A DNA stretch of 64,000 nt, from the NCBI GenBank assembly GCA_920105625.2, contig OV050033.1, forward strand, positions 110,755,700 to 110,819,699, in the 5' to 3' direction. Source of the DNA: Clusia tigrina (lineage: Eukaryota > Arthropoda > Insecta > Diptera > Clusiidae). Both the position numbers and the translations under genes were made by a program. The notes beneath the pieces are model-generated. The model saw nothing but the letters and a program-made list of their open reading frames with translations, was not told where the DNA came from and did not search any database. Shown piece after piece: positions 26,701-34,859 of the stretch; position 1 is the stretch's first letter, and each line of letters begins with the position of its first letter.

Positions 26701-29506
26701 CCCAAACTTCTATACGGTACGTCCTACACCTGTCAAAGTTTGCAACATACAAATGCTTGCAACTTTTTACTGGAGCGTCATAAAACCTTGAAATTTTGTA
26801 ACAATAAAGTACTCGAGCCTTTTGTCAATTTAAGTTATCGCTCAAAGCTATGCTACCCTTGAGTCCCAAATCAAACACTGATAATACTTCAAATGGCCCT
26901 AACTTTTATACGGAACGTCATACACCTCTCAAAGTTTGCAACATACAAATGCTTGTAACTTTTTACTGGAGCGTCGTAAAACCTTGAAATTTTGTAACAA
27001 TAAAGTACTCGAGCCTTTTGTCAATTTAAGCTATCGCTCAAAGCTATGCTACCATTGAGTCCCAAATCAATCACTGATAAAACTTCAAATGGCCCTAACT
27101 TCTATACGGTACGTCCTACACCTGTCAAAGTTTGCAACATACAAATGCTTGCAACTTTTTACTGGAGCGTCATAAAACCTTGAAATTTTGTAACAATAAA
27201 GTACTCGAGCCTCTTGTCAATTTAAGTTATCGCTCAAAGCTATGCTACCCTTGAGTCCCAAATCAAACACTGATAATACTTCAAATGGCCCTAATTTATA
27301 TACGGTACGTCCTACACCTATCAAAGTTTGCAAAATACAAATGCTTGTAACTTTTTACTGGAGCGTCATAAAACCTTGAAATTTTGTAACAATAAAGTAC
27401 TCGAGCCTCTTGTCTATTTAAGCTATCGCTCAAAGCTATGCTACCCTTGAGTCCCAAATCAATCACTGATAAAACTTCAAATGGCCCTAACTTCTATACG
27501 GTACGTCCTACACCTATCAAAGTTTGCAACATACAAATGCTTGCAACTTTTTACTGGAGCGTCATAAAACCTTGAAATTTTGTAACAATAAAGTACTCGA
27601 GCCTCTTGTCAATTTAAGTTATCGCTCAAAGCTATGCTACCCTTGAGTCCCAAATCAAACACTGATAATACTTCAAATGGCCCTAACTTCTATACGGTAC
27701 GTCCTACAACTATCAAAGTTTGCAACATATAAATGCATGTAACTTTTTACTGGAGCGTCATAAAACCTTGAAATTTTGTAACAATAAAGTACTCGAGCCT
27801 CTTGTCAATTTAAGTTATCGCTCAAAGCTATGCTACCCTTGAGTCCCAAATCAAACACTGATAATACTTCAAATGGCCGTAACTTCTATACGGTACGTCC
27901 TACACCTATCAAAGTTTGCAACATACCAATGCTTGTAACTTTTTAGTGGAGCGTCATAAAACCTTGAAATTTTGTAACAATAAAGTACTCGAGCCTCTTG
28001 TCAATTTAAGCTATCGCTCAAAGCTATGCTACCCTTGAGTCCCAAATCAATCACTGATAAAACTTCAACTGGCCCTAACTTCTATACGGTACATCCTACG
28101 CCTATCAAAGTTTGCAACATACAAATGCTTGCAACTTTTTACTCGAGCGTCATAAAACCTTGAAATTTTGTAACAATAAAGTACTCGAGCCTCTTGTCAA
28201 TTTAAGCTATCGCTCAAAGCTATGCTACCCGTGAGTGCCAACTCAAACACTGATAAATCATCAAAAGGCCCTAATTTCTATATGGTACGTCCTACACCTA
28301 TCAAAGTTTGCAACATACCAATGCTTGTAACTTTTTACTGGAGCGTCATAAAACCTTGAAATTTTGTAACAATAAAGTACTCGAGCCTCTTGTCAATTTA
28401 AGCTATCGCTCAAAGCTATGCTACCCTTGAGTCCCAAATCAATCACTGATAAAACTTCAACTGGCCCTAACTTCTATACGGTACGTCCTACGCCTATCAC
28501 AATTTGCAACATATAAATGCCTGTAACTTTTTACTGGAGCGTCATAAAACCTTGAAATTTTGTAATAATAAAGTACTCGAGCCTCTTGTCAATTTAAGTT
28601 ATCGCTCAAAGCTATGCTACCCTTGAGTCCCAAATCAAACACTGATAATACTTCAAATGGCCGTAACTTCTATACGGTACGTCCTACACCTATCAAAGTT
28701 TGCAACATACCAATGCTTGTAACTTTTTACTGGAGCGTCATAAAACCTTGAAATTTTGTAACAATAAAGTACTCGAGCCTCTTGTCAATTTAAGCTATCG
28801 CTCAAAGCTATGCTACCCTTGAGTCCCAAATCAATCACTGATAAAACTTCAACTGGCCCTAACTTCTATACGGTACGTCCTACGCCTATCAAAGTTTGCA
28901 ACATACAAATGCTTGCAACTTTTTACTGGAGCGTCATAAAACCTTGAAATTTTGTAACAATAAAGTACTCGAGCCTCTTGTCAATTTAAGCTATCGCTCA
29001 AAGCTATGCTACCCTTGAGTCCCAGATCAATCACTGATAAAGCTTCAAATGGCCCTAACTTCTATACGGTACGTCCTACACCTATCAAAGTTTGCAACAT
29101 AAAAATGCTTGCAACTTTTTACTGGAGCGTCATAAAACCTTGAAATTTTGTAACAATAAAGTACTCGAGCCTCTTGTCAATTTAAGTTATCGCTCAAAGC
29201 TATGCTACCCTTGAATCCCAAATCAAACACTGATAATACTTCAAATGGCCCTAACTTCTATACGGAACGTTATACAGCTCTCAAAGTTTGCAACATACAA
29301 ATGCTTGTAACTTTTTACTGGAGCGTCATAAAACCTTGAAATTTTGTAACAATAAAGTACTCGAGCCTCTTGTCAATTTAAGCTATCGCTCAAAGCTATG
29401 CTACCATTGAGTCCCAAATCAAACACTGATAAAATTTCAAATGGCCCTAACTTCTATATGGTACGTCCTACACCTATCAAAGGTTGCAACATATAAATGC
29501 TTGCAA

Positions 29507-29511
29507 CCTTT
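29507..29511 (+). repeat. Probable target-site duplication, left copy
   Basis: Satellite 'ccttt' next to the left LTR, against 'ctttt' at 34653-34657; the monomer consensus here is 'gcaactttttact'. One substitution separates the two copies. Because the LTR edge is uncertain by one or two bases, the duplication could be 4 or 5 bp. Confidence 0.6.
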
Positions 29512-29737
29512 GAAGGGGTAATGAAAGAAACATTTATGCAGTCATTTATTTATTTATTATGTTTAAGAAAAAGAAAAAAATGTATATGTAGTTAATTGAA
29601 ATTGAAAGTTATATAGTAATGAAAAAAATAGACTTCTCGACTCGGCGTCTGCGCGGCAACTGCTCATCGCTTGCCTTTCTTCATTTTATCATGCCTCGTC
29701 TGACATATACCGAGATGCCAGATTTTGTGTCCTTACA
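29512..29737 (-). repeat. 3' LTR of the retrotransposon
   Basis: Nearly identical to 34427-34652. On the + strand it begins 'gaaggggtaatgaaag' and ends 'tgtccttaca', so the element reads 5'-TGTAAGGACAC at its start. Differences from the other LTR: gcaG/Ctca, attaT/Agtt, ttatA/Gtag, ttctC/Tgac, tgcT/Ccat and one A in a run. The outer edge could include 'tg' at 29511-29512, giving TG...CA ends, but the other LTR has 'aa' there. Confidence 0.93.
29545..29558 (-). promoter_or_regulatory. Candidate polyadenylation signal cluster in the 3' LTR
   Basis: On the minus strand this reads as overlapping AATAAA hexamers. The same cluster sits in the 5' LTR at 34459-34472. In LTR elements the 3' LTR copy would direct transcript cleavage. 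The motif is simple and AT-rich, so the assignment is tentative. Confidence 0.4.
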
Positions 29738-29777
29738 GTCGGCCGTCCTGTCGAACCAATCGACCTCGATGGTAAAT
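29738..29777 (-). other. Short spacer between pol and 3' LTR
   Basis: Forty bases where the polypurine tract that primes second-strand synthesis should lie. On the minus strand only a weak purine bias is present ('cgacaggacggccgac' next to the LTR), so no clear tract can be called. Confidence 0.5.
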
Positions 29778-30130
29778 TTAGTCGTCCTCCTCGTCTTCGT
29801 TTTCTTCCCTGATTTGTTCCTCGTCGAAAGGTGGCAAAATACACCACGGTTTGATCCTGTCGGATGCAAAGACGGACGAATAGTGTCGTTTTCGTTCGGC
29901 GCCTGGTATATCTTCAATAACATACCGGTCGTTGTCGAGAACCTTCGTGACGATGAATGGCCCCTTATAGAGCGGCTCCAGTTTACGTGAAGTTCCCGTC
30001 GCCGTTGCCTCGTTTTCTGCCAACACCAAGTCGCCTTCCTTATATCGTTTTGGCTCTGAGTGATGGGCATCGATCGTCTTTTTGCAATTTCTCGCTGTTT
30101 GTTAATCTTTTCAGCCACATCATTTCGTCG
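29778..30130 (-). pseudogene. Integrase C-terminal domain (GPY/F module), behind a stop and a frameshift
   Basis: After the TAA the pol frame continues with integrase-tail-like sequence ('VAEKINKQREIAKRR'). It then loses similarity at about 30072-30085, where the matching sequence moves to another frame. That frame carries 'YKEGDLVLAEN', then the GPY/F module 'LEPLYKGPFIVTKVLDNDRY', and ends with an acidic tail (EENEDEEDD) at TAA 29780-29778. The module normally helps the integrase bind DNA and choose targets. A single-base indel in the short purine-rich stretch explains the shift. An alternative minus-strand frame running to 29681 reads the wrong phase. Confidence 0.82.
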
Positions 30131-32557
30131 TTAAGTTAAATCATCTTCGGAAGTTGTATCGTTATTGTATAGTGCCAGTACCAATTTGTTTTGTAGAATG
30201 TCTCTTGGCTGGAACGCAAATAAAAGCTCTTGCGGAGTTTGACCTGATGTTTTATTTCTCATGGAGTTTATAGTCCACTGTACTTGGCGAATTTGATCGT
30301 CCCAACGTTTGTCGTTTTTGGTGCTCGACAATAACATACCTAAAATAGTACGATTTGTACGTTCCGCATGTCCATTTGCTCTTGGAGTACCCACTGCATT
30401 AATTATGTGCTTTACATCGTTTGCCTTGCAAAGACGCTTAAATTCATGTGAGGTGAACGCTGTTCCTCGATCAGTGACAATTCGCGTAGGCATTCCGAAA
30501 TATTCACTGATTTCGTTTAGTACATTAATTACGTGTTTCGTTGCGGTGCTTTTTACTGCTCTTATAATGGAAAATTTCGTAAAGGAATCCACGATGACCA
30601 AAATATGTTCATTTCGCCTCGAACTTTTCGGAAAAGGTCCCAGATGATCCATGTGGATTGTATGAAACGGTACGGGTATGATTTTGTTAAAATGGTACTC
30701 GCCTTCGGATTTTCCTCCTGGTGCTTTGTTATATGCACAGTCTGTGCATGATTTTATGTACGATTTGACGAAGTTTCTCATCCGTGGAAACCAAAAATAT
30801 TTTTGCAAACTAATCATTGTCTTTTCCAGACCGAGATGACCAGAATTGTCATGCAGCCCGTGAACGACTGGCCATCGTATTGCTTTTGGTACCACCCAGA
30901 GACGTTTGTCATGCGATTTTCGAAAAAGTCGACCATTTTCAATAGCGTAGTCTTTGCAAGTTTGCTTGTCACTGGAGCTTACATTCTCCACAATCTTCTG
31001 TAATGCATTGTCTTGTAATTGCATTGAAAACATCCAGTCGGCTTCGCTGATTACGGTTTTAGCAATTTGCATAGATGCTGTATCCATTTCGCGTGGTGAT
31101 CCGTATGGTGCTCTGCTTAGTGCATCCACGTGTGCTATGCGTTGGCCGGCTCGGTGTTCAATTTTAGCATCAAAATCTTGTATGCGTAGCCACCACCTCG
31201 CTATTCTTGGGATAAGTTCCTTTTTCTGCATTGCTGTTCGTACTGCGCTGCAATCGGTTACGACAGTAACTTGCTTGCCATAGATGTAATAACGGAACCG
31301 CTCTAATGTCTCGACTACCGCCAAAGTTTCCAATTCATAGCTGTGATAATTCTTCTCATCTTTGGACGTCGATCGGCTGTAATACGCTACTGGTTTCCAT
31401 GCGTCCGTTTCTTTCTGCATTAATACGCCTGCGATACCGTTGGAGCTAGCGTCAGTGTGAATTTGATGTTCACCGTTTGTTCTGTATGCGCATATAACAG
31501 GATTTGTCGTCAGGCATTCTTTCAACTTTTCGAATGCTTCGCTTTGCTCATTTCCCAACTCGAATTTACAATCTTTCCTCAGCAATCTTCGTAAAGGTTC
31601 GGATATAAGCGCATACCCGGGAACAAATTTTCGGAAATATCCGCTGAGGCCAAGGAAACGTCGAATATCTGTCGTTGTCGTTGGTGTTGTGAACTCCAAA
31701 ATTGCCGCTGTTTTAATTTTACCTGGACTAAGACCTGCGGGATGTAGTTTATGTCCAAGGAATTCGATGGTTTGCTTCAAAAATTCACATTTTCTTAAAT
31801 TTAGTGTCAATTTCAATTCGATGAGTGCATGCAGAACTCGCCGCAATTTTCCAAGCATTTCGTCGATGTCGTTACCGCCAACAATGATGTCGTCCATGTA
31901 GTGAAACATATCTCCGTCCCGCGTTTTCTCCTTTATTAAAGCCATTAGACGCTGGAATACGGCTGGAGCGTTTTTCAGCCCGAAAGGCATTCTCTTAAAT
32001 TCGTAGAGACCGTCTGGAGTTATAAAGGCTGTATACTTTCGGCTATCCTCCTCGATTTTTATTTGATAGTAACCACTGTTCATATCAAGTACGGAGAAAT
32101 ATGAAAACTGCTTCACTTCTTGCAATCTCTCCTCGATATTCGGTGTGGGAAATACCTCTTTTGCAGTATGCAGATTTAATCGCCGATAATCAATGCATAG
32201 ACGATCATCACCATTCTTCTTTTTATCCATAACTATCGGACTTGCATATTCTGAAGTGGACTTTGTAAATATGTCGTTTTCAAGAAGTTCGCCAATCATT
32301 TTAGCAACAGCTGCTTTTTTCGGTTCGGGTATGCGATATGGTTTAGATGTTATCAGTTCATCTGTTGTCAATTTTATTGTCATTTGCACGGCATCTGTTG
32401 ATCCTATTTCCTGAATTCCCTTACCGAAAACGTCACGGTATTCTCTTAAAAGATTATGAAGTTTCTCCTTGCTTAAATTGTCGTCGATGTCACAGTTTAT
32501 TTCGGAAGAATTGATAGTTGACCTTTCAATGTCTTTTGTCGTGGATAAAACCGCATA
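30131..32557 (-). pseudogene. pol: Pol: reverse transcriptase, RNase H and integrase core (TAA-terminated)
   Basis: Open frame directly following the TAG, in the gag frame. Counting residues from the GTG at 32389: RT carries 'FSVLDMNSGYYQI' (D102) and the YMDD box (Y164-D167), with 'GLKNAPAVFQRLM' between. RNase H has D313 in 'HTDASSNG', E352/E354, D379 and 'HVDALSR' (D422). Integrase has a zinc-binding H513/H518/C548/C551 module and a catalytic triad D581, D640, E676 (D-35-E spacing). Together these copy RNA to DNA, remove the template and insert the cDNA. All catalytic residues I can check are present. The frame ends at TAA (30133-30131), before the integrase C-terminal domain, so even this segment is truncated. 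RNase H before integrase supports Ty3/gypsy. Confidence 0.93.
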
Positions 32558-33088
32558 CTAAAATTTTTGCTCGTTGTCTTTTACAATTAAACGGATGTTG
32601 TTGTTCGACAATATGTCGTTACCGAGTATAATATCAGACGAGAATATTCCATCTTCTGCCACGTACAAATCAACGTCAATTTTAATATCGTCGACAAAAA
32701 CTATTGACCTCATCACCTCGTTTAGGAAACTTGACCCACCGCAAACCCCGCTTATACGTACATGACATCTGCTTTTTTCGTTATGAACTTTTCCGGCTAA
32801 CGATTTGCATATCATGCTACACTGGCTTCCGGTGTCGATCAATGCATGGAATTTAGCGTTGTTAATGAAGACAGGTTTATCTTCGAACTCTTTCCGCACG
32901 GTGTTCGTTGTTCGTGAGATTGGTTTTCCACAATGTTCCGGTAAATTTCTTGGATGAACCTTATTGCAATCTCGGCATCTTTGACGTCTTGATGGTTTCG
33001 GGCAAGCGCTGGATATGTGCCCTGCTTCTGAACAATTATAACAGACGATTGGATTCTTTTCTGTTCTTGTTTTATTTGCGTTTTCCGT
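32558..33088 (-). pseudogene. Nucleocapsid zinc knuckle and protease segment, between two in-frame stops
   Basis: Same frame as gag, after its TGA. It encodes a CCHC zinc knuckle, CYNCSEAGHISSAC (CX2CX4HX4C), then a second Cys/His-rich stretch starting CRDC, the RNA-binding part of Gag. An aspartic protease follows, with active site 'ALIDTGSQCSMI' and the later 'IILGNDIL' motif. The segment ends at TAG (32560-32558), after which the frame continues into RT. No ATG lies near its start, so it could be made only by read-through, or not at all. The protease would dimerise and cut the Gag-Pol precursor. Its active site is intact, so the stops may be recent. Confidence 0.85.
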
Positions 33089-34006
33089 TCATTTATTGCC
33101 AAATTTGTTATCACTGTTGCCGAAATCTCGTTTAAATGGTGTGTTCACCTTGTTACCAGTTGAGCAAGCAGCCATGTTTGATAAATATTCATCTAAGGAC
33201 TCTGTCATTTCTTTCATTGATTTAAAACGAAGAGCAGCAATAACCATTTGCAGCTCACGATGTTTGAGGCACTCGCGCGTATATTTTATAATCGCAGATT
33301 CTCTGAGACTGTAACGCTTTCCCAATGCTCCCATTCGGAAACAATATTCGCTGACGGTTTCGTTATGCTGACGTACTGCTTTTGTCATTTTGAAATGAAC
33401 GCCGGCTTCGTCCGGTGTTGTGCTAAATTCGGATTTTAGTTCATCGGCAAATTGAGCCCAAGTTGTGTAAAATTCCATTGATGCATCGAGCCACAACTTA
33501 GCAGGACCCTTAAGTTTTCCATACACAGCCAATAAAACACATTTGTCATCCCAATTATAGGCCCTTATTGATTTTCCAACTCTGTCGATGAACTGCTCCA
33601 CACTAAATAATGCGTCTTTCGTTGGGTCGTATTCAGGCAAAGTGTCGGCTATTTCTCTTACATTTTGGACGTTTCGATGTTGATTATTTCCATTAGGCAT
33701 AACTGTAGCGGATTCACCTACCCTGTTATCGTTGCGATCTTGAGGAACGTTTTGCGCTTGCATTGTTACCTGACGTTGCACAACAGCAGTTAAGGTCTCC
33801 ATCATGCTTCGTAAGTTATCGACTTGGGATTGAATAAACTCTCTATCATCATCGTCGTCATCACTCTCGTATTCAACCTCGTCACCATGTACCGCAGCAG
33901 TAAGACGTTCAATCAACTCGTTTTTTGTACCGCTTGTTTTTAAATTTAGTTCGCGAAGCGCTTTTTTTAGTGCCTCTACCTTTAATAATGAAATTTTCTT
34001 CTTCAT
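33089..34006 (-). CDS. gag: Gag, N-terminal part: SAP domain and capsid (ends at in-frame TGA)
   Basis: 305 residues. The ATG is preceded by TCAAA, a good insect start context. Residues about 6-40 look like a SAP motif (a nucleic-acid-binding helix-extended loop-helix), with 'LKVEALKKALREL' followed by 'TSGTKNELIERL'. A run of six Asp lies at 49-54. Residues about 125-280 match the retrotransposon Gag/capsid pattern: 'FSVEQFIDRV', 'AYNWDDKCVLLAVYGKLKGP', 'AKLWLD', 'TWAQFADELKSEF'. It would form the particle shell. The frame stops at TGA (33091-33089), just before the zinc-knuckle region that continues in the same frame, so nucleocapsid is separated from capsid. The stop could be a mutation (CGA to TGA is one transition) or a read-through site; the bases after it (ACG) are not a known strong read-through context. 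Confidence 0.85.
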   Translation of the reverse strand: MKKKISLLKVEALKKALRELNLKTSGTKNELIERLTAAVHGDEVEYESDDDDDDREFIQSQVDNLRSMMETLTAVVQRQVTMQAQNVPQDRNDNRVGESATVMPNGNNQHRNVQNVREIADTLPEYDPTKDALFSVEQFIDRVGKSIRAYNWDDKCVLLAVYGKLKGPAKLWLDASMEFYTTWAQFADELKSEFSTTPDEAGVHFKMTKAVRQHNETVSEYCFRMGALGKRYSLRESAIIKYTRECLKHRELQMVIAALRFKSMKEMTESLDEYLSNMAACSTGNKVNTPFKRDFGNSDNKFGNK

Positions 34007-34406
34007 TTTGAAAATATATTCGATATTAGTACGTTAATTATCGTGAAATTATATAAAATGATCGTTTCGTTTCGTTTAATATTGAATGCACCACTTTATC
34101 GTTGAAGATTTCGTTTACGTTACGTTGATGTGTGTATAATTGCTTCTCGTTTCGTTTTTCGTTTTTCTTTTGCGTTTCAGAATTTTGGCAACGCTGCCTA
34201 CGATTCGTTTTTATTACTTTTCTTCGTTTTCGTCTTTCGTTTTGTTTCACTAGGAAATATTCGTTACAACACACATTTGGGTGTTGTTTTGACACACTTG
34301 TTTTCTCGGAATTTTTTGCACCGTTTATATCTATATTTTTTTCCGACGCCGTCTCACATTAAACGTTTAGGCTGGATGCATGCACACATGTATGCGATTA
34401 TGTACA
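34007..34406 (-). other. Retrotransposon 5' leader, no gene seen
   Basis: Untranslated region between primer-binding site and gag start, rich in 'cgttt' repeats on the + strand. Several open frames of 76-98 codons exist on either strand, but none resembles a known protein and their composition is low-complexity. The packaging signal would be expected here; I cannot locate it. Confidence 0.6.
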
Positions 34407-34421
34407 CGATCCCACTTCTGA
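34407..34421 (-). promoter_or_regulatory. Primer-binding site, tRNA-Leu-like
   Basis: The minus strand reads TCAGAAGTGGGATCG a few bases inside the 5' LTR. From memory this resembles the complement of the 3' part of an insect tRNA-Leu, as used by mdg3-type elements. It lacks the TGG that would pair with the tRNA CCA end, so the match starts a few bases in. First-strand cDNA synthesis would be primed here. Confidence 0.55.
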
Positions 34422-34426
34422 ATTAA

Positions 34427-34652
34427 AAGGGGTAATGAAAGAAACATTTATGCACTCATTTATTTATTTATTAAGTTTAAGAAAAAGAAAAAAATGTATA
34501 TGTAGTTAATTGAAATTGAAAGTTATGTAGTAATGAAAAAAAATAGACTTCTTGACTCGGCGTCTGCGCGGCAACTGCCCATCGCTTGCCTTTCTTCATT
34601 TTATCATGCCTCGTCTGACATATACCGAGATGCCAGATTTTGTGTCCTTACA
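34427..34652 (-). repeat. 5' LTR of the retrotransposon
   Basis: Upstream LTR in element orientation, about 226 bp. It should hold the promoter; I see no convincing TATA box. An AT-rich stretch near the U5 side reads AATAAATAAATAAA on the minus strand. The inner edge abuts the primer-binding site. Confidence 0.93.
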
Positions 34653-34657
34653 CTTTT
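34653..34657 (+). repeat. Probable target-site duplication, right copy
   Basis: 'ctttt' directly after the right LTR end, continuing as 'tactagagcg', which is normal monomer sequence. It pairs with 29507-29511, with one mismatch. Confidence 0.6.
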
Positions 34658-34859
34658 TACTAGAGCGTCATAAAATCTTGAAATTTTGTAACAATAAAGT
34701 ACACGAGCCTCTTGTCAATTTAAGCTATCGCTCAAAGCTATGCTACCCTTGAGTCTCAAATCAAACACTGATAAAACTTCAAATGGCCCTAACTTCTATA
34801 CGGAACGTCACACACCTTTCAAAGTATGCAACATACAAATGCTTGTAACTTTTTACTGG

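Larger units (their letters stand above)
1..29511 (+). repeat. 196-bp satellite array, left arm (about 150 monomers)
   Basis: Head-to-tail tandem repeat with a 196-bp period: the recurring 'ccttgagtcccaaatc' boundary falls at 1, 197 and 393, and then regularly to the retroelement insertion. All copies read in the same direction. One counted monomer has 73 G+C in 196 bp. Most carry one XhoI site (CTCGAG) inside 'aagtactcgagcctc'; variants replace it with tacacgag, tacccgag or tactagag. Since 196 is not a multiple of 3, reading frames shift at every monomer, and the short open frames of 60-79 codons seen here are chance products of the repeat. I see no gene, tRNA or rRNA in this arm. Monomers differ by scattered substitutions and a few indels that mark larger duplicated blocks, described separately. 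The function is unknown; long homogeneous arrays of this kind are typical of centromeric or pericentromeric heterochromatin. Confidence 0.98.
29512..34652 (-). mobile_element. Ty3/gypsy-type LTR retrotransposon, degenerate, inserted in the satellite
   Basis: Element of about 5.14 kb on the minus strand. Order in element orientation: 5' LTR (34652-34427), primer-binding site, leader, gag, pol (protease, RT, RNase H, integrase), 3' LTR (29737-29512). RT before integrase is the Ty3/gypsy order, opposite to Ty1/copia, and no env-like frame follows integrase. The LTRs differ by about 5 substitutions and one A-run indel in ~225 bp. The coding frame has three in-frame stops and a frame change, so this copy is probably non-autonomous now. 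The PBS and lack of env would fit insect mdg3/micropia/blastopia-like lineages, but that placement is from memory and uncertain. The element splits one monomer, and the satellite phase is preserved on either side. Confidence 0.95.

Noticed and set aside
1..29511. CRISPR-like array
   Set aside because: Repeats are contiguous 196-bp monomers with no unique spacers.
29738..29777. Polypurine tract
   Set aside because: The sequence next to the 3' LTR has only weak purine bias, so it cannot be called.
29681..29777. env-like third open reading frame
   Set aside because: Only 40 bp separate the pol end from the 3' LTR, leaving no room for an envelope gene.
29681..30118. 145-codon minus-strand frame running past the integrase tail
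   Set aside because: Only its beginning is in the true pol frame; after the frame change at about 30075 it reads the wrong phase, and the GPY/F module is in another frame.
29619..32414. Plus-strand open frames across the retroelement (e.g. 29619-29990, 30309-30647, 30954-31283)
   Set aside because: Antisense shadows of pol on the other strand.
32839..33114. 91-codon minus-strand frame over the nucleocapsid region
   Set aside because: It reads a different phase from the zinc knuckle; the CCHC motif is in the gag frame.
34038..34295. 85-codon minus-strand frame in the leader
   Set aside because: Low-complexity Lys/Arg/Asn-rich sequence without similarity to a known protein; located in the untranslated leader.
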